DNA of 7,845 nucleotides from Candidatus Woesearchaeota archaeon (GTDB taxonomy: Archaea; Nanobdellota; Nanobdellia; Woesearchaeales; UBA10216): the NCBI GenBank assembly GCA_016180145.1, contig JACPBT010000025.1, positions 1-7,845 on the forward strand. The letters are read 5' to 3'. Below the pieces are notes generated by a model. That model was not told the origin of the DNA. It saw nothing but the letters and a program-made list of their open reading frames with translations, and searched no databases. The translations under genes were made by a program, and so were the position numbers. Positions 1 to 5,247 of this stretch are shown piece by piece (positions within the stretch are counted from its first letter, which is position 1; every line of letters starts with the position of its first letter).

Positions 1-116
1 AAGTTTGTCGCCACAGCATAAGTTAATACGGTAAGCCCGAGAAGTCCTGCAGCTACAGGTAACGCAAACTTCCACACACCCCAATGAGGCGGACTGCCAA
101 CTGTTGTGCTTGCCAT
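1..116 (-). CDS. N-terminus of a small membrane protein (3' end beyond window)
   Basis: This is a minus-strand reading frame opening with ATG at 116 and staying open for 38 codons to the left edge. It begins MASTTVGSPPHWGVWKF and continues with a hydrophobic stretch (ALPVAAGLLGLTVLTYAVA, about residues 18-36) that looks like one membrane-spanning helix. The Trp/Lys pair just before the helix suits a short cytoplasmic N-terminal tail with the helix as a signal anchor. The start is chosen because a strong TATA box (140-147) is centred about 27 bases upstream, which predicts a leaderless message starting at or next to the ATG. I do not recognise the family, and most of the protein lies outside the window. 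The frame could be fortuitous, but promoter spacing plus an in-frame membrane helix make a real gene likely. Confidence 0.6.
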   Translation of the reverse strand, partial: MASTTVGSPPHWGVWKFALPVAAGLLGLTVLTYAVATN

Positions 117-139
117 AGCAGCCCCGTATGATTTCAGAC

Positions 140-155
140 TTTATAAACCTTTCGC
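140..155 (-). promoter_or_regulatory. Archaeal promoter (BRE + TATA) for the membrane-protein gene
   Basis: On the minus strand the sequence reads GCGAAAGG followed by TTTATAAA (TATA at 140-147, purine-rich BRE-like element at 148-155). The box centre is about 27 bases upstream of the ATG at 116, the spacing for a leaderless archaeal transcript. The same GCGAAA element sits directly before the TATA box at 613-620. Confidence 0.6.
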
Positions 156-299
156 AATTTTAACTACCCAGAAGTAACTATACAGGAAGGGCTGCGGGGG
201 CTGTTCCATGACGCTTATAGGGGTTGACGAGGTTCCAAACTATCTCGCCTTGGAAACCGAATACTGTCTGATTGACAACGCCCTACTGAATAAACGCCT

Positions 300-575
300 T
301 CAAAGAAGAGTCTTAATGTTCTCAATATGTGATGCAATGTCATTACCATTCTTCGTCAGAGTAAGAAGCTTCAGCCTGCCCTGCTTCTCAAAGTTAACAA
401 GCCCTGCCCTCTGCATCTCCTGAAGAATTTTTACAACATGGGAATAAGTGCAGTCAATAGACTTGGCAAGAGAAGAGGCATAAACGCCGCTCTTGGCATT
501 CCTCAATCCAAGAAGCATAAGCGCCGGCTTCTCCCGGAAAAAAACATTGAAAATACCCTGTTGCTCATCCACCAT
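300..575 (-). CDS. Small winged-helix (MarR/ArsR-like) DNA-binding protein
   Basis: With the start used here the product is 91 residues, almost entirely a winged helix-turn-helix domain. The segment SGVYASSLAKSIDCTYSHVV supplies the positioning and recognition helices, followed by KILQEMQRAGLVNFEKQGR (end of the recognition helix into the wing) and a C-terminal helix. No ligand domain is visible, so it is probably a dimeric local transcription regulator; its target is unknown. Start choice is uncertain. The frame is open upstream to an ATG at 659 that overlaps the dph5 stop as ATGA (119 residues, with a CxC motif) and to an ATG at 668. I prefer the ATG at 575 because a TATA box lies at 613-620, which would place transcription start near 590, and because the domain begins there. 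The ATGA coupling is a real alternative if the gene is co-transcribed with dph5. Confidence 0.75.
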   Translation of the reverse strand: MVDEQQGIFNVFFREKPALMLLGLRNAKSGVYASSLAKSIDCTYSHVVKILQEMQRAGLVNFEKQGRLKLLTLTKNGNDIASHIENIKTLL

Positions 576-612
576 TTTAATCCCACAACTGCAAAATCTA
601 TTTTTTACCATA

Positions 613-628
613 TATATAAATGTTTCGC
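613..628 (-). promoter_or_regulatory. Candidate promoter for the winged-helix gene
   Basis: The minus strand reads GCGAAACA then TTTATATA, in the AT-rich gap just after the dph5 stop. The predicted start of transcription is near 590, about 15 bases before the ATG at 575. If used, it excludes the longer start codons at 611, 659 and 668. The GCGAAA block matches that of the promoter at 140-155. Confidence 0.45.
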
Positions 629-655
629 TGGCAGTAGCATTTGCCGACGGAAAAC

Positions 656-1414
656 TCATTTTTTCCAAATTTCCAAAGCCTCCTCTTCAACGAAATGAAG
701 CTCGCCCGGAACAATCAGGCAGTGAGGCTGCCTGCCAAAATCAGCCGTTTTCAGCTCTTTTGCAGATGCAGCCCTTATTACAAAATCATCACTGCCAATC
801 CTCGCGCAGCCAACACAGAAAGTATCAGGAGTGAAAACACCCTGAGCCTTCCGCGATTCAATTTCAAGGAGAATACCAATCGCCTCAGAGACGGTCATGA
901 AACGCTTCTCCTCCTGCCTTATGTCAAGAAGAAGCAGAGTATGCAGCCCGAGAATCCTGTTCTGCCGGATAACCTCATAAGAGGTTTCAGGCCTGAAATT
1001 AACATCATTAAAAGGAACGGAAGTTGTCTTGCCGAACTTATAAACCTGAAGCCCGGTGATGCCAACAGCAGTAATAATTGAGGCGTTGTTGATTACCCTG
1101 AAATCAACACCAGCCTTCCTGCACCTCATCATGATATCAATATGGGTAGTAGCGCCCCAAGGGTCGCCAATAACAAGCAGGGCAACATCTTTCTTAGCAG
1201 CAGAAGAAACCAGAACATCAGACTGCTCAACAAAACCCCTGCCAACAACAGCCACCTTTTTCCCGTAAAAACTTTCCAAATCAGAGACAGAGCAGGACAT
1301 AAGGCTGGTATAGCCCTCAAGATAAACCTCATCACAGCCCCTTACAGCCTCCAATCCCTTAACGCTTATGTCCTTCCCGTCATTAAGACCAATGCCTATA
1401 AGATAAAGAGCCAT
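656..1414 (-). CDS. dph5: Diphthine synthase (EF-2 diphthamide biosynthesis)
   Basis: The 252-residue product is close to the usual archaeal Dph5 length. Dph5 is a cytoplasmic SAM-dependent methyltransferase of the tetrapyrrole-methylase (SUMT-like) fold. It methylates the 3-amino-3-carboxypropyl group on a conserved histidine of elongation factor 2 on the way to diphthamide. Family motifs seen: LYLIGIGLNDGKDISVKGLE at the N-terminus, VYLEGYTS (30-37), VIGDPWGATTHIDI (81-94), VINNASIITAVGITGLQVYK (107-126), and GLHTLLLLDI (156-165). The C-terminus holds LIVPGELHFVEEEALE. No frameshift or missing core motif is apparent. The ATG at 1414 is favoured because a TATA box lies about 26 bases upstream, inside the last codons of the neighbouring Nudix gene. 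Dph5 has no obvious link to the sugar genes nearby. Confidence 0.95.
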   Translation of the reverse strand: MALYLIGIGLNDGKDISVKGLEAVRGCDEVYLEGYTSLMSCSVSDLESFYGKKVAVVGRGFVEQSDVLVSSAAKKDVALLVIGDPWGATTHIDIMMRCRKAGVDFRVINNASIITAVGITGLQVYKFGKTTSVPFNDVNFRPETSYEVIRQNRILGLHTLLLLDIRQEEKRFMTVSEAIGILLEIESRKAQGVFTPDTFCVGCARIGSDDFVIRAASAKELKTADFGRQPHCLIVPGELHFVEEEALEIWKK

Positions 1415-1435
1415 GATTAAAGGAAACGAAGACTG

Positions 1436-1444
1436 TTTTAAAAG
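1436..1444 (-). promoter_or_regulatory. TATA box for dph5, at the end of the upstream gene
   Basis: The minus strand reads CTTTTAAAA, with the TATA centre about 25.5 bases upstream of the dph5 ATG (1414). The message would be leaderless. The box lies just before the upstream gene's stop codon (1446-1448), so dph5 may have its own promoter as well as read-through. Confidence 0.5.
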
Positions 1445-1445
1445 C

Positions 1446-2396
1446 TTATCTTACCAGAATGGGAAAATCATTTACACGCTCAAGGCCGTTCATGCAGGCA
1501 TAAGCAGCTACAAGGGCAGCCTGGCCGGAAGGCACCATCTGGTGGTTTTTTGCAAAAGCAGGAAGATGGGATACAGGCACATTAAGAACCACCTCATGCT
1601 CATGGTCAATGCCAAACCTTCCACCATTGACTTTAACTATGCCGGTTAACTCAACCATATTGTTTGTGGACTGCCACACGATTCCAGTGTAGGCTATATC
1701 ATCCTCAGAAGGAATTAAAATGCCGCCGCTCTCCTCAAAAATGTTGCATATCGCATTTGCTTTCAGGTGCCTTTCAGTTACTGAACCCGGGGTTGTGCCA
1801 AACCTTTTAACAGGGGTAACAGGAACGCCCATATAAAGAGGAACGTCCTTTTTGTAAATGCTGCCGCCAACATCCTGAAAATAGCCTCCGGGAACATGCC
1901 AAACACCCTGCTCAACACCAACATTCGCGCTCCTACGCCCGACGGGAACGCCCTCATTAGTCAGGATTGCATGGCACTGGGCAAGCGGATTGGCAGAATA
2001 CTCTGCTGCAAAAGCCATAAACTGCGGATTGTCCTTAACCTGAGGCAGGACATGGTTTGCAATTCTTGCGCGATTAAAGCGCCTCAGCATGACACCATAA
2101 AACTCAGGATTCTCATTTGTGCCAATGTATGCCTTCCAGTCGTCATTGTGAACGCGCAGGGTGGCAACTTTTTTTTCAAGGTCAAGCTCCAGCGCCCGAA
2201 AGCCTGTCTTGAGCCACGCAGCGCCTCTACCACGCTTTTCCCAGTTTTTCTCAATAAGCTCATCAATCTCAGAATCGGTTTTCCTCTCAGCACCCTCAGC
2301 AAACCTGACTTCAAAGCCCTCCTTAATCCATTCAACAGGCGTAAGCAAAGCCCATTCCCTGCCATTGCCATTCCATGAACGCAAATAACTGTTCAT
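1446..2396 (-). CDS. Divergent Nudix-fold protein, NUDT22-like
   Basis: A 316-residue protein with a long N-terminal region and a Nudix-like core. Residues 85-93 (DDWKAYIGT) and the following NPLAQCHAILTNEGVPVGRR strand pair precede VWHVPGGYFQDVGG (165-178), the usual entry to a Nudix fold. About 35 residues later comes a helix NAICNIFEESGG (214-225), which matches the end of the Nudix box (EExG). The canonical Arg-Glu before it is replaced by Cys-Asn. The layout (extended N-terminus, WxxVPGG, insertion, degenerate Nudix helix) recalls NUDT22, which cleaves UDP-glucose and UDP-galactose to UMP and sugar phosphate. That resemblance is from memory, not a search. A UDP-sugar role would suit the nearby galT and glucan genes. 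The metal site is partly altered, so activity is unproven. The start is supported by a TATA box 26 bases upstream. Confidence 0.7.
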   Translation of the reverse strand: MNSYLRSWNGNGREWALLTPVEWIKEGFEVRFAEGAERKTDSEIDELIEKNWEKRGRGAAWLKTGFRALELDLEKKVATLRVHNDDWKAYIGTNENPEFYGVMLRRFNRARIANHVLPQVKDNPQFMAFAAEYSANPLAQCHAILTNEGVPVGRRSANVGVEQGVWHVPGGYFQDVGGSIYKKDVPLYMGVPVTPVKRFGTTPGSVTERHLKANAICNIFEESGGILIPSEDDIAYTGIVWQSTNNMVELTGIVKVNGGRFGIDHEHEVVLNVPVSHLPAFAKNHQMVPSGQAALVAAYACMNGLERVNDFPILVR

Positions 2397-2417
2397 AAAA
2401 GTGGGAATGAATCTTAA

Positions 2418-2426
2418 CTTAAAAAC
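2418..2426 (-). promoter_or_regulatory. TATA box for the Nudix gene
   Basis: The minus strand reads GTTTTTAAG, centred 26 bases upstream of the ATG at 2396, so the transcript is predicted to be leaderless. It is divergent from the promoter at 2476-2485. Confidence 0.5.
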
Positions 2427-2449
2427 TTATCTTCCACAGGAGATTATAA

Positions 2450-2463
2450 CTACTATTTAGTAG
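2450..2463. promoter_or_regulatory. Perfect palindrome between divergent promoters (candidate operator)
   Basis: CTACTATTTAGTAG consists of two perfect 6-bp arms around a TT spacer. It lies upstream of both TATA boxes (24 bases from the Nudix box, 13 from the GH15 box). Its position suits a dimeric regulator controlling both transcripts. I found no second copy in the window and no protein is known to bind it. A winged-helix protein is encoded about 1.9 kb away, but linking them is speculation. Confidence 0.4.
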
Positions 2464-2475
2464 CTAAAAACAAAA

Positions 2476-2485
2476 GATTTAAAAA
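2476..2485 (+). promoter_or_regulatory. TATA box for the GH15-methyltransferase operon
   Basis: GATTTAAAAA is centred near 2481, predicting transcription start around 2507. This lies downstream of the first possible start codon (GTG at 2500) and argues for the ATG at 2521, which has a GGAG Shine-Dalgarno match at 2511-2514. Confidence 0.5.
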
Positions 2486-2520
2486 GGGCTGCGTGCTATG
2501 TGCATTACGGGGAGTGGGAA

Positions 2521-3525
2521 ATGAGAAACAAAATAGTTTCAGTGCTTGAATCAATGCAGCACCCAAACGGGCTGTTCAGCGCAAGCAGAAAAGACATCAA
2601 GACGGGCTACAACCTGTGCTGGATTCGCGACACTATATATGCGGCAATGGGGTTTGAAAAAGTGAGCAGCGAAGCGGCCAGAAAAACATGCCACGCACTG
2701 CTTGACATTCTTTTAAAGCACGAATACAAAATAGACTGGATGATAAAGCAGCCGCACCCAAAAGCAGCATTCAGGTATATACATGCAAGATACAACCCTG
2801 CAACAATGGAGGAAATCGCAGGCGAATGGGGAAACAAGCAGAACGATGCAATAGGCGCACTGCTTTTCATGGCAGGGCAGCTTGAAAGACGGCAGGCAGG
2901 AATTATCCGCAACAGCAACGATATCAGAATACTCCAGAAACTTGTGAATTACCTTGAAGCAATTGAATACTGGCATGACAAGGACAACGGAATGTGGGAG
3001 GAGAGCGAAGAAGTGCATGCGTCATCTGTAGGGGCGTGCGTTGCAGGACTGAAGGAAATCAGGAAGATTAAGGGCGTCAATGTTGAAGAGCCGCTTATAA
3101 GAAAAGGGGAGGAGACGCTTAACAGGCTGCTGCCAAGGGAGTCAGAGACAAAAGAGACAGACCTTGCATTACTATCTCTGATTTACCCGTATAATATTGT
3201 GAATGAGCTGCAACGGGGGCTTATACTTAGAAATATTGAGGAAAAGCTGGTGAGGCAGAGAGGCGTGATACGCTACAAGGGAGACAGCTACTATAACAAC
3301 GGCTCAGAGGCAGAGTGGTGCATGGGCTTCCCGTGGCTTGCAATAATCTACAAAAAGCTGAACATGCCGGGCAGGCATGCGCATTACATGATGAAAACAC
3401 TTGAAACTGCAAACAGCAACGGCGAAATCCCTGAACTTTATTACGGCAATTCAGAGAAGCACAACGAAAACACGCCGCTCGCATGGGCGCAGGCAATGTG
3501 CATAATAGCCGAGACAGAGGCTTGA
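2521..3525 (+). CDS. Compact GH15 / glucoamylase-like glycoside hydrolase
   Basis: A 334-residue alpha/alpha-barrel protein resembling glycoside hydrolase family 15 and phosphorylase-kinase-alpha-like domains. Seen in order: NLCWIRDTIYAAMGFE (31-46, the WIRD signature), WGNKQNDAIGALLF (103-116), HDKDNGMWEESEEVHASSVG (152-171, holding the candidate general-acid glutamate after GMW), EWCMGFPWLA (265-274), GEIPELYY (301-308, candidate catalytic base) and NTPLAWAQAM (317-326). The family usually releases glucose from alpha-glucan ends. The usual N-terminal beta-sandwich domain is absent, so the protein is about half normal length. No signal peptide is seen, which suggests a cytoplasmic enzyme. 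The ATG at 2521 is preferred over the GTG at 2500 because of the SD GGAG and the promoter position. The methyltransferase gene starts 6 bases after its stop, indicating an operon. Confidence 0.85.
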   Translation: MRNKIVSVLESMQHPNGLFSASRKDIKTGYNLCWIRDTIYAAMGFEKVSSEAARKTCHALLDILLKHEYKIDWMIKQPHPKAAFRYIHARYNPATMEEIAGEWGNKQNDAIGALLFMAGQLERRQAGIIRNSNDIRILQKLVNYLEAIEYWHDKDNGMWEESEEVHASSVGACVAGLKEIRKIKGVNVEEPLIRKGEETLNRLLPRESETKETDLALLSLIYPYNIVNELQRGLILRNIEEKLVRQRGVIRYKGDSYYNNGSEAEWCMGFPWLAIIYKKLNMPGRHAHYMMKTLETANSNGEIPELYYGNSEKHNENTPLAWAQAMCIIAETEA

Positions 3526-3994
3526 GGAAAAATGAGCCTGTATAGCAAGCAAAATGAAAAGGCATTCATTGAGATAATGGGCGCTTTGGAACTGGAGCTA
3601 AAAGAACGCAGAAACATTCAGCTGCCCCAAGAAGGAATGGTGGTGATTGACATAGGGACAGGTCCAATGCCTTATGCGAGGGCATACCAAATATGGGCGG
3701 GGCAAACAAGCAAAAGAGCGCGAATCATAGCAGTGGAGCAGAGATACACTGCAGGAAATATGCCAGCATTTATCCATGCAATAGCACCGCAGGTAGAACC
3801 TGTGGGTGGAAGGGTTGAAGACGCCTATGACGTGCTTAAAGCAAAAGGAATTGAGCATGCACACCTTTTGACAATGTTCAACCCAAGCCCCACAGAGCCA
3901 ATCCCGAATATAAAAGCCCTGCAGGAAATAGTAGAAGAGACGCCTGTAGCCGGAGCATTCGGGGATGCTGGCGATGCGGATATAAAACGCTTTA

Positions 3995-4003
3995 CACGGG
4001 AAC
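3995..4003. repeat. Left target-site duplication of the IS
   Basis: CACGGGAAC immediately before the left inverted repeat. It is repeated exactly at 5239-5247 after the right inverted repeat. The match stops at 9 bases on both sides. Confidence 0.95.
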
Positions 4004-4015
4004 GGCGTTGCGTGG
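4004..4015 (+). repeat. Left terminal inverted repeat of the IS
   Basis: GGCGTTGCGTGG, perfectly complementary to 5227-5238. Inward of 12 bases the two ends diverge (AAACTC against TTATTA). Confidence 0.93.
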
Positions 4016-4017
4016 AA

Positions 4018-4033
4018 ACTCAATCTTTTGAGT
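4018..4033. other. Subterminal hairpin over the accessory ORF stop codon
   Basis: ACTCAA-TCTT-TTGAGT is a perfect 6-bp stem 2 bases inside the left inverted repeat, and it spans the stop codon (4020-4022) of the minus-strand ORF. It could be a weak terminator or a transposase recognition or structural element. There is no strong T-run after it on the minus strand, so a terminator role is doubtful. Confidence 0.35.
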
Positions 4034-4214
4034 GTTTTTCTTTGTAGAATTTGAACACTTTTAAGATGTTTTCAATATTTCCTATGTATAGTATCACTTT
4101 CTGATGGACTCTTCCCTCTGAATCATATTGTCCTTGGACAATATAGTAGTACGTTTTGCCTTTAATTTTCTTTTTTCTTATGTAAGTCATCATCAACTTT
4201 TTTCTTTTAGGCAT
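4020..4214 (-). CDS. IS accessory ORF, small basic YIRKKxIKGxxYYY-motif protein
   Basis: A 64-residue, strongly basic protein starting MPKRKK, with the core MTYIRKKKIKGKTYYYIVQG followed by GRVHQKVILYIGN. I recognise this pattern (YIRKK.IKG..YYY ... V.QKV..YIG) from small proteins and transposase N-termini linked to archaeal insertion sequences. It probably forms a small beta-rich nucleic-acid-binding module, but its role is not established to my knowledge. It is divergent from the transposase gene with 70 bases between the start codons, and the two probably share an AT-rich promoter. An ATG eight codons in (residue 9) is another possible start. A regulatory or accessory role in transposition is an inference from position. 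It lies antisense to the direction of the broken methyltransferase gene. Confidence 0.75.
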   Translation of the reverse strand: MPKRKKLMMTYIRKKKIKGKTYYYIVQGQYDSEGRVHQKVILYIGNIENILKVFKFYKEKHSKD

Positions 4215-4292
4215 ATATCCTATTTAATGATTTGTAGTTTGGAGAATATAAATATATAAATAGGAGTTAGGCACATATTAGAGCGTGCCTAA
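4207..4292. promoter_or_regulatory. Divergent IS control region with repeated TTAGGCA elements
   Basis: TTAGGCA occurs at 4207-4213 and 4267-4273, and its complement TGCCTAA at 4286-4292. The first and third overlap the start codons of the accessory ORF (ATGCCTAA on the minus strand) and of the transposase (GTGCCTAA). The second and third form a perfect 8-bp inverted repeat, TTAGGCAC (4267-4274) and GTGCCTAA (4285-4292), with a 10-base loop. A further inverted repeat, CCTATTTA (4219-4226) and TAAATAGG (4257-4264), encloses much of the AT-rich core. That core (4247-4262, TATAAATATATAAATA) reads as a TATA box on both strands. For the transposase, TATATAAA at 4253-4260 is centred 28 bases before the GTG at 4285, suggesting a leaderless transcript. 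Confidence 0.6.
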
Positions 4293-5223
4293 GCTTCCGA
4301 ACAAAGAATTCAGGCGTATGATTCCATTATTAAGCGAGAAGGGATTCTACGAATATGAAGAACCAAGACCGATAAGCTGGCCTGACTACAATCAAACAGA
4401 AATTGAAAACGTGGCAGAAACCCTAGAATTCATACGGAATTCGGTAGATGACACCAATTATCTTAAAGTAAAAGGTAAGGTTGGTAAGCCTTTAACAGAC
4501 CCTAAAGTTCTTGCTAAAACAGCACTCGCCTGTGAAGCTTTTGGCTTCACAGAAAGAAATGCTCAAGGATGGATGCGCATTCTTAGCCCTTTTCTTGGAA
4601 TTCGTGAACATTTAGATGATAGAACAATAGGGGAGGGTTATGATAAACCTGAAGTGGTTTATGTGTTAAAGCAAGTGTTTGAGAAGACTAAGAAATCTGA
4701 TGGGAGGTTGTGTGGTGATGGTACTGGTCTTGAAACCAGTAGAAAGCAAAATTACGAGAGCAATAAGAAAGCTGGCCAGTATATGACAAGTATTGTAGAT
4801 TCCAGAGAAGTTGTTCAGGCTTTTGACTTGACTGGTGAGCAGGAATGCCGTGCTATGCATAAACTTATTGAGCAGGTTTATGGTGACAGCATCCGTTTGG
4901 ATGCTGGTTTTAATGACAGGAAACTTGTTCGGAAAATAGCTGAGCGCATGATTCCTTACGTTTTTCCTAAGAAGAACAATAAACTGAATGGTGATTTTGC
5001 GTGGAAATTAATGTACATGGAGCTGTTTCTTGATGTCATGGGCTGGCTTACTGAGTATCACGTACGCAGCCATAGTGAAAGTTTTCACTCAAGTTTTAAG
5101 GCGAGGTGTGGTCTTATTACGAAGAGAAGATTTACTGCCATCCTTAGTCAAGTTACTGCCAGAATTATTCTTCATAACCGAAGACGGCTTTCTTACTTCA
5201 CCAAATTGGCTTCCGCCAACTAA
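4285..5223 (+). CDS. DDE transposase of the insertion sequence
   Basis: A 312-residue transposase that appears intact. An N-terminal helical DNA-binding region (about 1-110, including RNAQGWMRILSPFLG) is followed by an RNase H-like catalytic core. The catalytic triad is read as D145 (LCGDGTGLET), D206 (IRLDAGFNDRKL) and E265 (YHVRSHSESFHSSFK). PYVFPKKN (224-231) follows the second aspartate as in IS5/IS1182-like and related archaeal families. The spacings (61 and 59 residues) are plausible for an uninterrupted core. The start is taken as the GTG at 4285, directly placed for a leaderless message; an ATG at 4318 is the next option. Especially in its second half the gene uses many T-ending codons (GGT, GAT, CTT, GTT), unlike the C/A-ending codons of the neighbouring GH15 gene, consistent with a foreign origin. 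Confidence 0.93.
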   Translation: MPKLPNKEFRRMIPLLSEKGFYEYEEPRPISWPDYNQTEIENVAETLEFIRNSVDDTNYLKVKGKVGKPLTDPKVLAKTALACEAFGFTERNAQGWMRILSPFLGIREHLDDRTIGEGYDKPEVVYVLKQVFEKTKKSDGRLCGDGTGLETSRKQNYESNKKAGQYMTSIVDSREVVQAFDLTGEQECRAMHKLIEQVYGDSIRLDAGFNDRKLVRKIAERMIPYVFPKKNNKLNGDFAWKLMYMELFLDVMGWLTEYHVRSHSESFHSSFKARCGLITKRRFTAILSQVTARIILHNRRRLSYFTKLASAN

Positions 5224-5226
5224 TAA

Positions 5227-5238
5227 CCACGCAACGCC
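5227..5238 (-). repeat. Right terminal inverted repeat of the IS
   Basis: CCACGCAACGCC, perfectly complementary to 4004-4015. The transposase stop codon ends at 5223, 3 bases inward. Confidence 0.93.
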
Positions 5239-5247
5239 CACGGGAAC
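5239..5247. repeat. Right target-site duplication of the IS
   Basis: CACGGGAAC, identical to 3995-4003. The next base (T5248) continues the interrupted methyltransferase codon: C4003 plus TG gives CTG (Leu158). Confidence 0.95.

Larger units (their letters stand above)
3532..4047 (+). pseudogene. 5' part of a SAM-dependent methyltransferase gene, interrupted by an IS
   Basis: The ATG at 3532 follows the GH15 stop by 6 bases, with GAGG overlapping that stop as a ribosome-binding site. Residues 36-45 (MVVIDIGTGP) match class I methyltransferase motif I, RIIAVEQRY (64-72) is the acidic strand-2 region, and HLLTMFNPSP (111-120) sits where motif IV is expected. The substrate is unknown. Host sequence ends at 4003. 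The remaining 14 codons, to a stop at 4045-4047, come from the insertion sequence, so the encoded product is 171 residues with a foreign tail. The missing 46 C-terminal residues are encoded at 5248-5387 in the same frame once one copy of the target duplication is removed. The intact gene would encode 203 residues. The truncated protein keeps the SAM-binding motifs but lacks the last strands of the fold, so it is probably inactive. Confidence 0.88.
4004..5238 (+). mobile_element. Complete 1235-bp archaeal insertion sequence (ISA1214-like?)
   Basis: The element is bounded by perfect 12-bp terminal inverted repeats (GGCGTTGCGTGG at 4004-4015 and its complement at 5227-5238) and flanked by a 9-bp duplication CACGGGAAC. 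It carries an intact DDE transposase on the plus strand (4285-5223, ending 3 bases before the right repeat) and a divergent 64-codon ORF on the minus strand (4020-4214). The 70 bases between their start codons form a shared control region. It is inserted in the methyltransferase gene, which reads through perfectly if the element and one duplication copy are removed. About 1.2 kb, two ORFs, a 9-bp duplication and an archaeal host fit what I recall of the ISA1214 family, but I could not compare it with ISfinder. Perfect ends and duplication imply a recent, possibly still active, copy. Confidence 0.93.

Noticed and set aside
145..209. Minus-strand mini-ORF starting MEQPPQPFLYSYFW
   Set aside because: Only 21 codons, ends inside the promoter of the left-edge gene, and has no promoter or ribosome-binding site of its own.
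231..258. Imperfect hairpin GGTTCCAA/TTGGAAACC downstream of the winged-helix gene
   Set aside because: The 8-bp stem has a bulge and an 11-base loop and is not followed by a T-run. I could not support a terminator, tRNA or C/D box RNA here.
641..1081. Plus-strand open frame of 146 codons antisense to dph5
   Set aside because: The minus strand encodes a clear diphthine synthase over the same bases, and the plus-strand product has no recognisable motif or start signal.
1896..2378. Plus-strand open frame of 160 codons antisense to the Nudix gene
   Set aside because: Low-complexity shadow of a minus-strand gene that has fold motifs and a matching promoter.
2500..2520. Upstream GTG start for the GH15 gene
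   Set aside because: It lies only about 18 bases after the TATA centre, upstream of the expected transcription start, whereas ATG 2521 has a good Shine-Dalgarno.
4004..5238. Intein, intron or programmed frameshift as the cause of the split methyltransferase
   Set aside because: Terminal inverted repeats, an exact 9-bp target duplication and an intact DDE transposase identify a DNA transposon insertion instead.
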